Positions 10,801-17,355 of a DNA stretch of 64,000 nt are shown here, one piece after another. Position 1 is the first letter of the stretch. The number at the start of each line of letters is the position of its first letter. The DNA comes from Chitinophaga polysaccharea. GTDB taxonomy: Bacteria; Bacteroidota; Bacteroidia; Chitinophagales; Chitinophagaceae. A program made the translations under genes and the position numbers. The stretch is from contig NZ_VIWO01000001.1 of NCBI RefSeq assembly GCF_007829335.1, positions 620,001 through 684,000 on the forward strand. The letters are read 5' to 3'. Under the pieces are notes generated by a model. It was given only the letters and a program-made list of their open reading frames with translations, was not told the DNA's origin and searched no databases.

Positions 10801-10876
10801 CGTGCGCAGTCACGGCGCTCGTTGTGGTCGCAAAGAGGCATAGCAATAGCATAGCCTTTGCATAACGTGGATTCAT
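7808..10876 (-). CDS. SusC/RagA-family TonB-linked outer-membrane transporter
   Basis: This TonB-dependent channel forms a lid-and-barrel pair with the SusD downstream. The order is: signal peptide (about 1-26), a carboxypeptidase-D regulatory-like domain (VIKGKVKDINGNPLPGVTV, residues 38-56), a TonB-box-like EYVVVGYGTQKK near residue 116, the plug with GRIPGI and ILVTTKRGKGG near residue 230, a long beta-barrel, and a C-terminal aromatic residue (GLNVTF) for BAM recognition. At 1022 residues it is typical for this class. There is no N-terminal secretin/STN domain, so anti-sigma-linked regulation through this protein is unlikely. It begins the minus-strand susCD unit; the 458 bp upstream are gene-free. 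Confidence 0.96.
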   Translation of the reverse strand: MNPRYAKAMLLLCLFATTTSAVTAHAPMPGVWQQGNLVIKGKVKDINGNPLPGVTVLVKDTKKGATTDEKGNYVLNDVKKDAVLVFQYIGFDPQEIKVEGKPSVNAVLKENQKTLDEYVVVGYGTQKKVTKTGAVSSVKGAELQQSPNVNISNSLVGRIPGIIAVNNSGEPGYDGSRIFIRGRSTLGNSAPLVVIDGFPRDGFERMNPNDIESVSILKDAAAAIYGSRAANGVILVTTKRGKGGKPTLGYGYNQSFVTPTRLPKMADAPTYARVVNEILKYGGDKPKYTEDEIKKFGDGSDPWLYPNTNWYDAAIKKISLQNRHDLSLSGGTEKMSYYVSLGSLFQDGIYKSSATNYKQQNVRANLDAVVNDYIRLRFDLAGRLENRNFPPRSAGSIFRSLMRGRPTENAIWPNGLPGPDIEYGDNPVVTGTNAIGYTNDKNYVINTNMSAVVNIPWVQGMFVDGSFAYDQNFDFVKSYIKPWTLYTLNDVNDPTHKLNAGSRGVSAPQLNESFGTLRQITYNIKLNYVRSFGKHNVSSFIAFEQATLRNDNFAASRKYFISDKLDQLSLGADKEKDNSGGGFEYARRNYFGRVSYNYNETYLFDFNMRYDGTQNFPKGRRMGLFPGASAGWVLSNEPFWKQSIRTLDYFKIRAAWGQMGNDLIDQFQYLSTYGFSGGGVMFGGDLNKGLYQLRSPNEAITWEVANNYDVGVEAKVLGDKLALEADYFMTRRSNILVARSQSMPGYTGMTLPQENIAKVQNKGFELVMSHKRDIKKFHYEVIGTVTHAQNKVLFFDETPNLPVWQQATGKQIGAPLYYQAIGIYKTQEEVDKSAHVGGARAGDVIFKDVNEDGVIDDLDRVRQDRTENPTWIFGLTVTAKFKNFDFTMLWQGATGASQYLRTESGLIGNFPMAYVQDRWTESNPNGSWPRAYDRDREYWVNRQNTFWYWNTNYARLKTLDLGYNFPSPMCKRIGLQNLRVYVSGQNLLTIDKVKIFDPEAPSGSGQYYPQTKIYNVGLNVTF

Positions 10877-11334
10877 GCTACAAGTGATTTAGAGATGATA
10901 ATAAAATGTTTGATTTATCTAGCTATTGTTTAGCTAAATCGGTAATCATAACGGCATGTGATTTTGGACGACTCAAATTTTGGTTTAATAATAGTTTTTC
11001 ATTTTTCCCCATCAGGGCCTATCGCGCTACAACAAGTGAAATCGATAATGATACGTTTTTTATCTATGAATCGGTTTTCAATATCTTTCAAACGGGCTAT
11101 CATGTCTTTGTAAGATATTTATAAATGTCTTAATTATTTTCTAAAAATAAATGTCTTTTTCACCATTATCTCTAATATTTATGAGGAAGTGAGCGCTTAA
11201 TTTTGAAACACTTATTGGGCTATTTGCAGCTGCCTGGAAAAGGGTGTATTAAAAAGCTATTAGCATCGGCGTCAATGCCTTTTTTTGCATAAATTTATAC
11301 CTGTTAACGTTATAGGTGTATAAGACCATCCTTT
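10877..11334. promoter_or_regulatory. Divergent intergenic region upstream of susC and of the 11335 lipoprotein
   Basis: This 458-bp AT-rich stretch has no credible gene. A TAnnTTTG-type box (TAATTTTG, 11198-11205) points toward the lipoprotein gene, about 130 bp before its ATG, and it overlaps a partly palindromic GAGCGCTTA sequence resembling a LacI-type half operator. A short repeat TAGCTA-N5-TAGCTA lies near 10919-10935. I could not find a good -7 box for susC on the minus strand. Confidence 0.4.
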
Positions 11335-11991
11335 ATGAAAAAATGTTACGTCCTCATCGTTATGCTGGCTGCAGTTACCCTGCTGTTTGCCTGCAGTAAA
11401 GAAATGAGCCGGGAGGGGGATAACTCACAGCCACCCGCGGGTAACTGTGATTATGCACCCTATACAAATGGCTCTTCTTTTTCTTACGTGAATGTGAACA
11501 GTGCAAAGGATACCACTCATTATACGCTCACCGTTTCGGGAGATACTACCATTAATGGCAATGTATATAAGAAGATAGGCAACGACAGTGTATTCACCTG
11601 TTCCGCCTGCAATACCGGCATTTATACACAGGTAGCCAGTATTCTTACCTTCCAGGGCTATAAGGCCGATGATCTGAAACTTACCTATCTGAAAGATAAT
11701 GTGCCTGTTGGCACCTCCTGGCAGGATACCATTTCCGTTAGCAATGGAGGCATCAGCACCTCTGGCATTATCCAGTTCACCGTTACCCAGAAAGGCGTTA
11801 CCAAAGCTGTTAACGGCAAGGACTACGCGGAAGTAATTGCCGTAAGAATGGACGCTTATGCACTTGTTTTGGGAAATGCTGTTCCGGTTGGCACGCTTTC
11901 CACCAGCTATTACGGCAAAGGCATTGGCCTGATAGAAGCCGACCAGGAACAGGATACTACGCGGATAGTGTCTTATACGCTGATGCCCTGA
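11335..11991 (+). CDS. Hypothetical lipoprotein
   Basis: I do not recognise a family. The N-terminus is a signal peptide ending in a lipobox (LLFACSKE, C20), so the mature protein is probably a membrane-anchored lipoprotein. The rest (about 195 residues) is rich in Thr, Ser, Asn and Val, with short alternating segments that suggest beta structure, and has two paired cysteines (FTCSACN near residue 82). The ATG at 11335 follows an AT-rich leader. It is a single gene whose TGA directly abuts the stop of the convergent peptidase, with no terminator between. Nothing ties it to the surrounding sugar genes beyond position. Confidence 0.7.
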   Translation: MKKCYVLIVMLAAVTLLFACSKEMSREGDNSQPPAGNCDYAPYTNGSSFSYVNVNSAKDTTHYTLTVSGDTTINGNVYKKIGNDSVFTCSACNTGIYTQVASILTFQGYKADDLKLTYLKDNVPVGTSWQDTISVSNGGISTSGIIQFTVTQKGVTKAVNGKDYAEVIAVRMDAYALVLGNAVPVGTLSTSYYGKGIGLIEADQEQDTTRIVSYTLMP

Positions 11992-13284
11992 TTAATATTC
12001 TCTCCATATCATTGTCAACAGCCGCTCTATCGCCTTTCTAACACTGCTGGCCGTTTCATGGTGATTATTCACCAATACACTAAATACCAGTGACTTATTT
12101 TTCTTCGTTACCAGGTAACCACTCAAAGCTACTACGCCGGTTAGCGTACCCGTTTTGGCATGTACAAACTGTTGCTGGTAATAATTTCTCAATGTTCCTT
12201 TCCCTCCTGTTGGGAAGATGTGCCATAGGCGGTCCTGCGGATACTGTGCTTTCAACAGCGATAACACGGTAACAAAATCACGGGGTGTAAAGAGGTTATA
12301 CCTCGACAAACCCGATCCGTCTTCCCAGGTAGGCGGATGCGGCAATACCTTCAGCTCATGCGACAACAGGTATTCCCTGACGCGGGTACTATTAATAGTA
12401 TCCCAGAGTGTTGACGCCGCCATCATTAGTGTTTGCTCGGCAAAAAAGTTATCGCTGCGCTGCATCATCGGCGTATATAGGGAATCAGCAGGAATACTGC
12501 GTAATACATTGAACCGCCCTGCCGGAGGATTAACGGCCAGCCCTATACGTTTATGCAGGGTATCTTCCAGCCGTTGCCGGAGCTCCTGCACAGATCCGGT
12601 AATGAATGGCACCTCTGCCTCCAGGGCGCTCTTATCTTTCGGATTATATTTCAGGTAGAAGAAATTGTGGCGTTCATCCCGGGTAACAATAGATTCACTC
12701 AGGGTATCATCTGCCGTAATATCCAGGTCATATAACGCGGGGCTAATGCTGTTGCTGTCCAGATGATGCCGGATCCGTACCACATTGCCGTACATAGGCC
12801 ATTCATTCAGTTCCGGCTGGTAATCATCCGCGAAATCACTCCACGACCAACCGGCCCCATAGCGTTGATTGACATTCATTGCCGGTACCAGGTAGATTTT
12901 CTTATTGGTTTGCTGCAGTAATTGCAGTAAGGGTTGATAAGTATAATCGGGATGGAGGAAAGAAGGATCCGCCATGCCTTTTAAAAACAATGCTGTATCA
13001 TTTTCATAGTAACGGACTGCGGGAAGTGAGTCTCCCAGCAACTTCATCCCGGCATACAGGGAAAAGATCTTCATATTGGAAGCAGGAGTAAAATATTTAT
13101 CGTCCTGGTATTGATACCAGTATTTGTCTGTGGCGGGTTCATAGATGCAAATACCGGCATGGGCTTGTTCCATAGGTATTTTATGCAACAACTCCGTTTC
13201 CGCCCATTTTTTAATGGCTGCTGTTTGTGCCGCAGCAGGTGTTAGTATCCAGGAGAAGATAAGCAGGAAGAAAAGTCTTTTCAT
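11992..13284 (-). CDS. dacB: D-alanyl-D-alanine carboxypeptidase/endopeptidase, PBP4 (DacB) type, family S13
   Basis: This periplasmic penicillin-binding protein trims or cleaves peptidoglycan crosslinks. A signal peptide covers about residues 1-20. All three penicillin-binding motifs are visible: SxxK as S69-N-M-K72, SxN as SDN near residue 276, and KTG (HAKTGTLTG) near residue 375. At 430 residues it is slightly short for the class but has the S13 arrangement, with a long insertion between the first two motifs. It is the last gene before the convergent lipoprotein and lies 97 bp downstream of a Gfo/Idh/MocA gene on the same strand, with a weak hairpin between. Its presence within the sugar-oxidation locus seems incidental. 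Confidence 0.92.
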   Translation of the reverse strand: MKRLFFLLIFSWILTPAAAQTAAIKKWAETELLHKIPMEQAHAGICIYEPATDKYWYQYQDDKYFTPASNMKIFSLYAGMKLLGDSLPAVRYYENDTALFLKGMADPSFLHPDYTYQPLLQLLQQTNKKIYLVPAMNVNQRYGAGWSWSDFADDYQPELNEWPMYGNVVRIRHHLDSNSISPALYDLDITADDTLSESIVTRDERHNFFYLKYNPKDKSALEAEVPFITGSVQELRQRLEDTLHKRIGLAVNPPAGRFNVLRSIPADSLYTPMMQRSDNFFAEQTLMMAASTLWDTINSTRVREYLLSHELKVLPHPPTWEDGSGLSRYNLFTPRDFVTVLSLLKAQYPQDRLWHIFPTGGKGTLRNYYQQQFVHAKTGTLTGVVALSGYLVTKKNKSLVFSVLVNNHHETASSVRKAIERLLTMIWREY

Positions 13285-13305
13285 AGGCGGAATTTACAAA
13301 ATGAA

Positions 13306-13355
13306 TCAGGGATTTGTGAGAAGAACTACGACTGGTTCCTCCCGCAAATCCCTGA
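13306..13355 (-). terminator. Weak hairpin between minus-strand genes
   Basis: An 11-bp inverted repeat (TCAGGGATTTG at 13306-13316 and CAAATCCCTGA at 13345-13355) lies after the Gfo/Idh/MocA stop on the minus strand. The following T-run is poor, so termination is possible but uncertain. Confidence 0.45.
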
Positions 13356-13381
13356 CCTGTTTAAAATGGCTGTATTACTTA

Positions 13382-14713
13382 TCAGGTAAAATATTTAGTG
13401 ATACCTGGTTTTGCATAAGCATAATTACCTGATGCATCCGGCATTACCGGCGGTTCTGCATCAAACGCGTATCTTTTCGGATGTATATCCAGGCCTGAGT
13501 TCAGCGCTACGTTCCAGTCAATTACCTGGCCGGAATAAGTAGCCAAACGGCCTATGATGGCAGACAGCGTAGTATGTGCTCCTCTTTCTGCATCCGCAAA
13601 TTTGTACTCCCCTTTCGCGATGGCGGCAAACAGCTCATCGTGCTCCGTCTGGTAAGGATTGTTTTCTTTCTTTTTATCAAACTGGTACAACACCTTTCCT
13701 TTGTGATCTACAATAGTGCCCTTGTCGCAGTAGATCCGGCCCTTTGTACCTACAATTTCTTCATCAACCTTGCTGGGTGCGTCTTTCCAGTGACGGCACT
13801 GGCTATTCATTACTACGCCGTTGGCATAACGGTATTCTACATAGTGGTGATCAAAAATTTCACCGTATTCTTTGCCGGTACGTACGGCGCGGCCCCCCAT
13901 ACCACTGGCTGTTACAGGAGTGGCGCCCATAAACCAGTTACCTACGTCGATATTGTGAATATGTTGCTCTACGATATGATCCCCGCAAAGCCAGTTGAAA
14001 TAATACCAGTTGCGCATCTGGTATTCCATTTCAGTGTATTCGGGTTTACGCGGCTTTACCCACAGTGCGCCCTGGTTCCACCATACCTGTGCAGAAAGCA
14101 TGTCTCCGATGATACCATCCTGGAAGCGTTTGTACAACTCGCGGTAAGAGTTCTGATAGCGGCGTTGTAAGCCTACTACTACGTTCAGTTTTTTAGTTTT
14201 GGCCAGTGCGGCAGCTTCCAGTACTTTTTTAATACCGGCAGGATCGGTAGCTACCGGCTTTTCCATAAACACGTGCTTACCCTGTTTAATGGCCTCTTCG
14301 AAATGGATAGGCCGGAAACCGGGAGGAGTGGCCAATATCACTACATCGGCGAGCGCTATGGCTTGTTTATATGCATCGAAGCCAATGAACTTATTGCTTT
14401 CCGGTACGTTTACACGGTCAGCTTTATCGCCCAGGGCGTCTTTAATGTTGTCATAGCTATCTTTCAATCTATCGGGGAAGGCATCTGCCATTGCTACCAG
14501 CTGCACATTTTCTTTTGTGCTGAGTGCCTGGGTAGCTGCGCCTGTACCGCGTCCACCGCAGCCGATCAACGCAATTTTAATCACGCCGTTGGCGCCGGAG
14601 AAGAAGTTAGCTTTAGATAAGAGGGGCATCGCCAGCAATCCCCCTGCGAGTAAGGTGGTTTGCTTTACGAATTCGCGGCGACCCTCACCGTGGAATTTGT
14701 TTTCGTTGCTCAT
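13382..14713 (-). CDS. Gfo/Idh/MocA-family oxidoreductase with Tat signal (second copy)
   Basis: A second exported NAD(P)-linked sugar oxidoreductase-like protein, 443 residues. A Tat signal (RREFVKQTTLLAGGLLAMPL) lies at about residues 12-31. The Rossmann motif IALIGCGGRGTG is near residue 48, the catalytic MEKPVATDP near residue 150, and the histidine-rich CGDHIVEQHIHNID near residue 243 matches the catalytic region of this subfamily. It differs clearly from the protein at 4521-5975, so the two are paralogues with probably different substrates. It is downstream of the SUMF1-like gene on the same strand (45 bp gap). The role is inferred to be periplasmic oxidation or reduction of a keto-sugar intermediate. 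Confidence 0.85.
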   Translation of the reverse strand: MSNENKFHGEGRREFVKQTTLLAGGLLAMPLLSKANFFSGANGVIKIALIGCGGRGTGAATQALSTKENVQLVAMADAFPDRLKDSYDNIKDALGDKADRVNVPESNKFIGFDAYKQAIALADVVILATPPGFRPIHFEEAIKQGKHVFMEKPVATDPAGIKKVLEAAALAKTKKLNVVVGLQRRYQNSYRELYKRFQDGIIGDMLSAQVWWNQGALWVKPRKPEYTEMEYQMRNWYYFNWLCGDHIVEQHIHNIDVGNWFMGATPVTASGMGGRAVRTGKEYGEIFDHHYVEYRYANGVVMNSQCRHWKDAPSKVDEEIVGTKGRIYCDKGTIVDHKGKVLYQFDKKKENNPYQTEHDELFAAIAKGEYKFADAERGAHTTLSAIIGRLATYSGQVIDWNVALNSGLDIHPKRYAFDAEPPVMPDASGNYAYAKPGITKYFT

Positions 14714-14758
14714 AAATGAATAAGATATTTTTTTAGATTTTTAGGATGATAATCTAGT

Positions 14759-15724
14759 CTAGCGTGCACCTTTATATTTCGCGATAATATCTGCAAAAAA
14801 TTGTTTGGCTTCCTCTTCAGAAGGTTGTTTCACCGGCCGTATGATCCTGAAACCCACAAAAGGCGCATCGGCATTCCACCAGGAGCTTTTAGGGATCTGG
14901 GGATCACGGCGGTTCCATATCGGATCTGATTTCAACCGGGCAGCGCTACGCAGCAATACCGCATCGTCCTGGTAGCTACCTCCTTTCAGCAAACGAGGCG
15001 TTTTAGCCGTGGGTACCGTCCAGGGATCTTTGTCCTTAGCATTGGCCACCCCATTTTCGTCATATTGATCCAGTGTCCACTCTTCTACGTTACCAAGCAT
15101 ATCGTATAAGCCCCATGCGTTGGGTTTCAGCTGTGCTACCTTGTGGTATTTCTGTTCGCTATTGCCGCTAAACCAGGCATAGTCTTTCAGTTGAGCGGCA
15201 TCAGCACCGAAAGGATACGCTGTATTGGCGCCAGCCCTGCAGGCATATTCCCATTCAGCTGCTGTGGGCAGTCGATAAAATACGCCGGTTTTAGTGTACA
15301 ACCATTGGCAATACATCAGGGCGCCATACTGGCTCATGCTGTTGGCCGGGAAACCGCCAGCTTTACCCATTCCCAGAGTAAGATCAATATATGGAGGGCT
15401 GGGGCGGGTCATGCCATCGGGTATGGGTGTTTTATCTTTTTCTGCATCTGCGTATACATCATATTCGTCGAAAGTGACTTCTGTAGCACCCATCCAGAAA
15501 TCGGAAACCTGAACCGTTTTTGCAGGTCCTTCATCATTCTTCCTGCCTTTTTCACTGGCCGGACTACCCAGGGCAAAGCTGCCGCCTTTAATGGGTACCA
15601 TCTTAAAACTGACATCGGTTCCTGGAATCTGTTGGCTGTATGGTTCAAATGCCGTTTTGGTTTGTGCGATAACAACCTGGCTGAGCAGTCCGCTCAGCAG
15701 TAAGGTCACATGCGATTTAGTCAT
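14759..15724 (-). CDS. SUMF1/FGE-sulfatase-fold secreted protein, probably not a formylglycine-generating enzyme
   Basis: The protein has a signal peptide (about residues 1-20) and then the SUMF1 fold: FALGSPASEKGR near residue 50, WMGATEVTFDEYDVY near residue 77, TAAEWEYACRAG near residue 155, LYDMLGNVEEWTLD near residue 210, and LLKGGSYQ with RSAAR near residue 245. The C-terminal signature of true formylglycine-generating enzymes, with the paired active-site cysteines around GFRCA, is replaced by VGFRIIRPV, so the oxidase chemistry is unlikely. No sulfatase gene is in the window. Related Bacteroidota proteins act in gliding or as carbohydrate-binding folds. It starts the minus-strand pair with the Gfo/Idh/MocA gene at 13382. 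Confidence 0.8.
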   Translation of the reverse strand: MTKSHVTLLLSGLLSQVVIAQTKTAFEPYSQQIPGTDVSFKMVPIKGGSFALGSPASEKGRKNDEGPAKTVQVSDFWMGATEVTFDEYDVYADAEKDKTPIPDGMTRPSPPYIDLTLGMGKAGGFPANSMSQYGALMYCQWLYTKTGVFYRLPTAAEWEYACRAGANTAYPFGADAAQLKDYAWFSGNSEQKYHKVAQLKPNAWGLYDMLGNVEEWTLDQYDENGVANAKDKDPWTVPTAKTPRLLKGGSYQDDAVLLRSAARLKSDPIWNRRDPQIPKSSWWNADAPFVGFRIIRPVKQPSEEEAKQFFADIIAKYKGAR

Positions 15725-15894
15725 CTATAGCTTGATTGAGAATATGAGGAGTGAATTTAAAAAAAACTAATCTGGAATGCAATCTTTTTTGATGAATGCG
15801 GGAAATGGCTGATGAATTGAAATTTTTTCACAGATATTAGCATTTCCTTATAAAACCTATTAAATTTAGCTTCCGGAGAATAAAATTCAACGTT

Positions 15895-16830
15895 ATGGAA
15901 AGAAGACAATTTCTGCAAAACGGTACCCTGGCGGGCATTTCCGCTCTCGCATTAGGCGGCCTTACCAATGCCGCGCAAGCGGCTACCGGGCACCATCCCC
16001 AAGCGGCTGCAGGCAAGACATTCAATATGAATTACGCCCCGCATGATGGCATGTTTAAAAACAGCGCTAAAAGCGATGATTTTCTTGACCAGATAAAATT
16101 CATGTACGATCAGGGCTTCCGGGCTATCGAAGATAATGGAATGCTGGGGCGCCCCGCTGCTGAACAAGCTAAAATAGGCGATTTGCTGGCCAAGCTCGGT
16201 ATGCAGATGGGCGTTTTTGTAGTGGATACCGGCAACAACTGGAAAACTTCGCTGACCACCGGTAAGCAGGAATTCAAAGATGCTTTTATAAAAACCTGTA
16301 AAGACAGCGTAGAAACAGCCAAACGCTGCAACGCCAAATGGGCTACCGTGGTTCCCGGCTACTTCGAGCGCAATCTGCCTATGGGTATACAAACTGCTCA
16401 TGTTGTAGATGCACTCCGCGCCGGAGCTGAAATATTTGAACCACATGGATTAGTAATGGTACTGGAACCATTGAGCGATAATGCAGACCTGTTTCTGCGT
16501 ACCGCCGAACAAACTTTTGAAATATGTAAAGCAGTAAAAAGTCCTTCCTGTAAAATCTTATATGATCTCTACCATATGCAACGCAATACCGGCAACCTGA
16601 TTCCTGTAATGGATATGTGCTGGGACGAGATTGCCTATATACAGATCGGCGACAACCCGGGTCGTAAAGAACCCGGCACCGGTGAAGTGAACTATAAAAA
16701 CATCTTCAAACACCTACATCAAAAAGGATATAAAGGAGTATTAGGAATGGAGCACGGTATGGCCGGGAAAAGCACTGACGGCGAATCCGCTCTGATTAAA
16801 GCTTATAGAGACGCTGACAACTTCCTGTAA
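15895..16830 (+). CDS. Hydroxypyruvate isomerase-like TIM-barrel protein with Tat signal
   Basis: This is an exported xylose isomerase-like TIM-barrel sugar isomerase/epimerase. The Tat signal MERRQFLQNGTLAGISALAL is followed by an Ala-rich cleavage region near residue 30. Metal-ligand segments of the hydroxypyruvate isomerase branch are visible: VLEPLS near residue 197, LYDLYHMQ near residue 223, IQIGDNPGRKEPGTGE near residue 248, and the terminal GMEHGM near residue 283. At 311 residues it is normal for the family plus signal. It is divergent from the SUMF1-like/Gfo operon across 170 bp. Tat-exported isomerases of this type occur with GMC and Gfo/Idh/MocA enzymes in sugar-oxidising loci, which is the inferred context. 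Transcription ends at 16842-16912. Confidence 0.85.
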   Translation: MERRQFLQNGTLAGISALALGGLTNAAQAATGHHPQAAAGKTFNMNYAPHDGMFKNSAKSDDFLDQIKFMYDQGFRAIEDNGMLGRPAAEQAKIGDLLAKLGMQMGVFVVDTGNNWKTSLTTGKQEFKDAFIKTCKDSVETAKRCNAKWATVVPGYFERNLPMGIQTAHVVDALRAGAEIFEPHGLVMVLEPLSDNADLFLRTAEQTFEICKAVKSPSCKILYDLYHMQRNTGNLIPVMDMCWDEIAYIQIGDNPGRKEPGTGEVNYKNIFKHLHQKGYKGVLGMEHGMAGKSTDGESALIKAYRDADNFL

Positions 16831-16841
16831 CAACAATACAC

Positions 16842-16912
16842 AAAGCTATTGTAGAGATTGATCTTAGCGAATGTTAACAAATCGCTTTATCAATCTCCAC
16901 AATGGCTTTTTT
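16842..16912 (+). terminator. Intrinsic terminator with two stacked stems
   Basis: A long stem (GCTATTGTAGAGATTGAT at 16845-16862 against ATCAATCTCCACAATGGC at 16889-16906, one mismatch and one G-T pair) encloses a small AGCGA/TCGCT hairpin and is followed by six T residues. Confidence 0.85.
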
Positions 16913-16969
16913 CTTTCTGCTTTCCGCTTTCTGCTTTTTTCGGTAACTTAACTAGTAAATCAATCTGCT

Positions 16970-17320
16970 ATGGGTTTCTTAATCCGCATACTAGTTAGTG
17001 CCTTAGCCGCCATGTTAACCGCTTACCTGCTAAAACCGGCAGTAAAAGTAGATGACTTTATTACTGCACTGATACTCGCACTGGTCTTAGCTATATTAAA
17101 TGCTTTGGTAAGACCACTATTGGTGATCCTTACTTTTCCTGTTACCATTCTTACGCTGGGGCTTTTCCTGTTTGTAATCAATGCGCTCATTATTTTGCTG
17201 GCCGCCAAGCTGGTCCCTGGATTTAAGGTAGACGGCTTTTGGTGGGCACTCCTCTTCAGTATTATCATGACCATCATTAATAGTATCCTGATCAATATTG
17301 CCGGTGGCAACCAGGATTAA
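16970..17320 (+). CDS. Phage-holin-4-2/YvlD-family small membrane protein
   Basis: A 116-residue integral membrane protein with four hydrophobic segments (about residues 3-24, 33-52, 58-80 and 90-110). The pattern GFLIRILVSALAAMLTAYLL, then ALVRPLLVILTFPVTILTLG and the polar-glycine motif LVPGFKVDGFWWALLFSII, matches the widespread family annotated as phage holin family 4/YvlD. Despite the name, members occur as ordinary chromosomal genes, and here nothing phage-like is adjacent. The function is unknown, perhaps envelope stress. The ATG at 16970 is preceded by an AT-rich stretch without a Shine-Dalgarno sequence. It precedes the E1 gene by 35 bp and may be cotranscribed with it. Confidence 0.85.
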   Translation: MGFLIRILVSALAAMLTAYLLKPAVKVDDFITALILALVLAILNALVRPLLVILTFPVTILTLGLFLFVINALIILLAAKLVPGFKVDGFWWALLFSIIMTIINSILINIAGGNQD

Positions 17321-17355
17321 TTCCGCCTTTTATCGCCTGTAAAAACGTTGGTTAT

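Noticed and set aside
10906..11124. A 72-codon frame upstream of susC
   Set aside because: Low-complexity AT-rich region expected to hold the promoters; translation resembles no protein.
16970..17320. Prophage lysis gene
   Set aside because: The holin-like annotation is only a family name; there are no phage structural or lysin genes around it, and the family is common in chromosomes.
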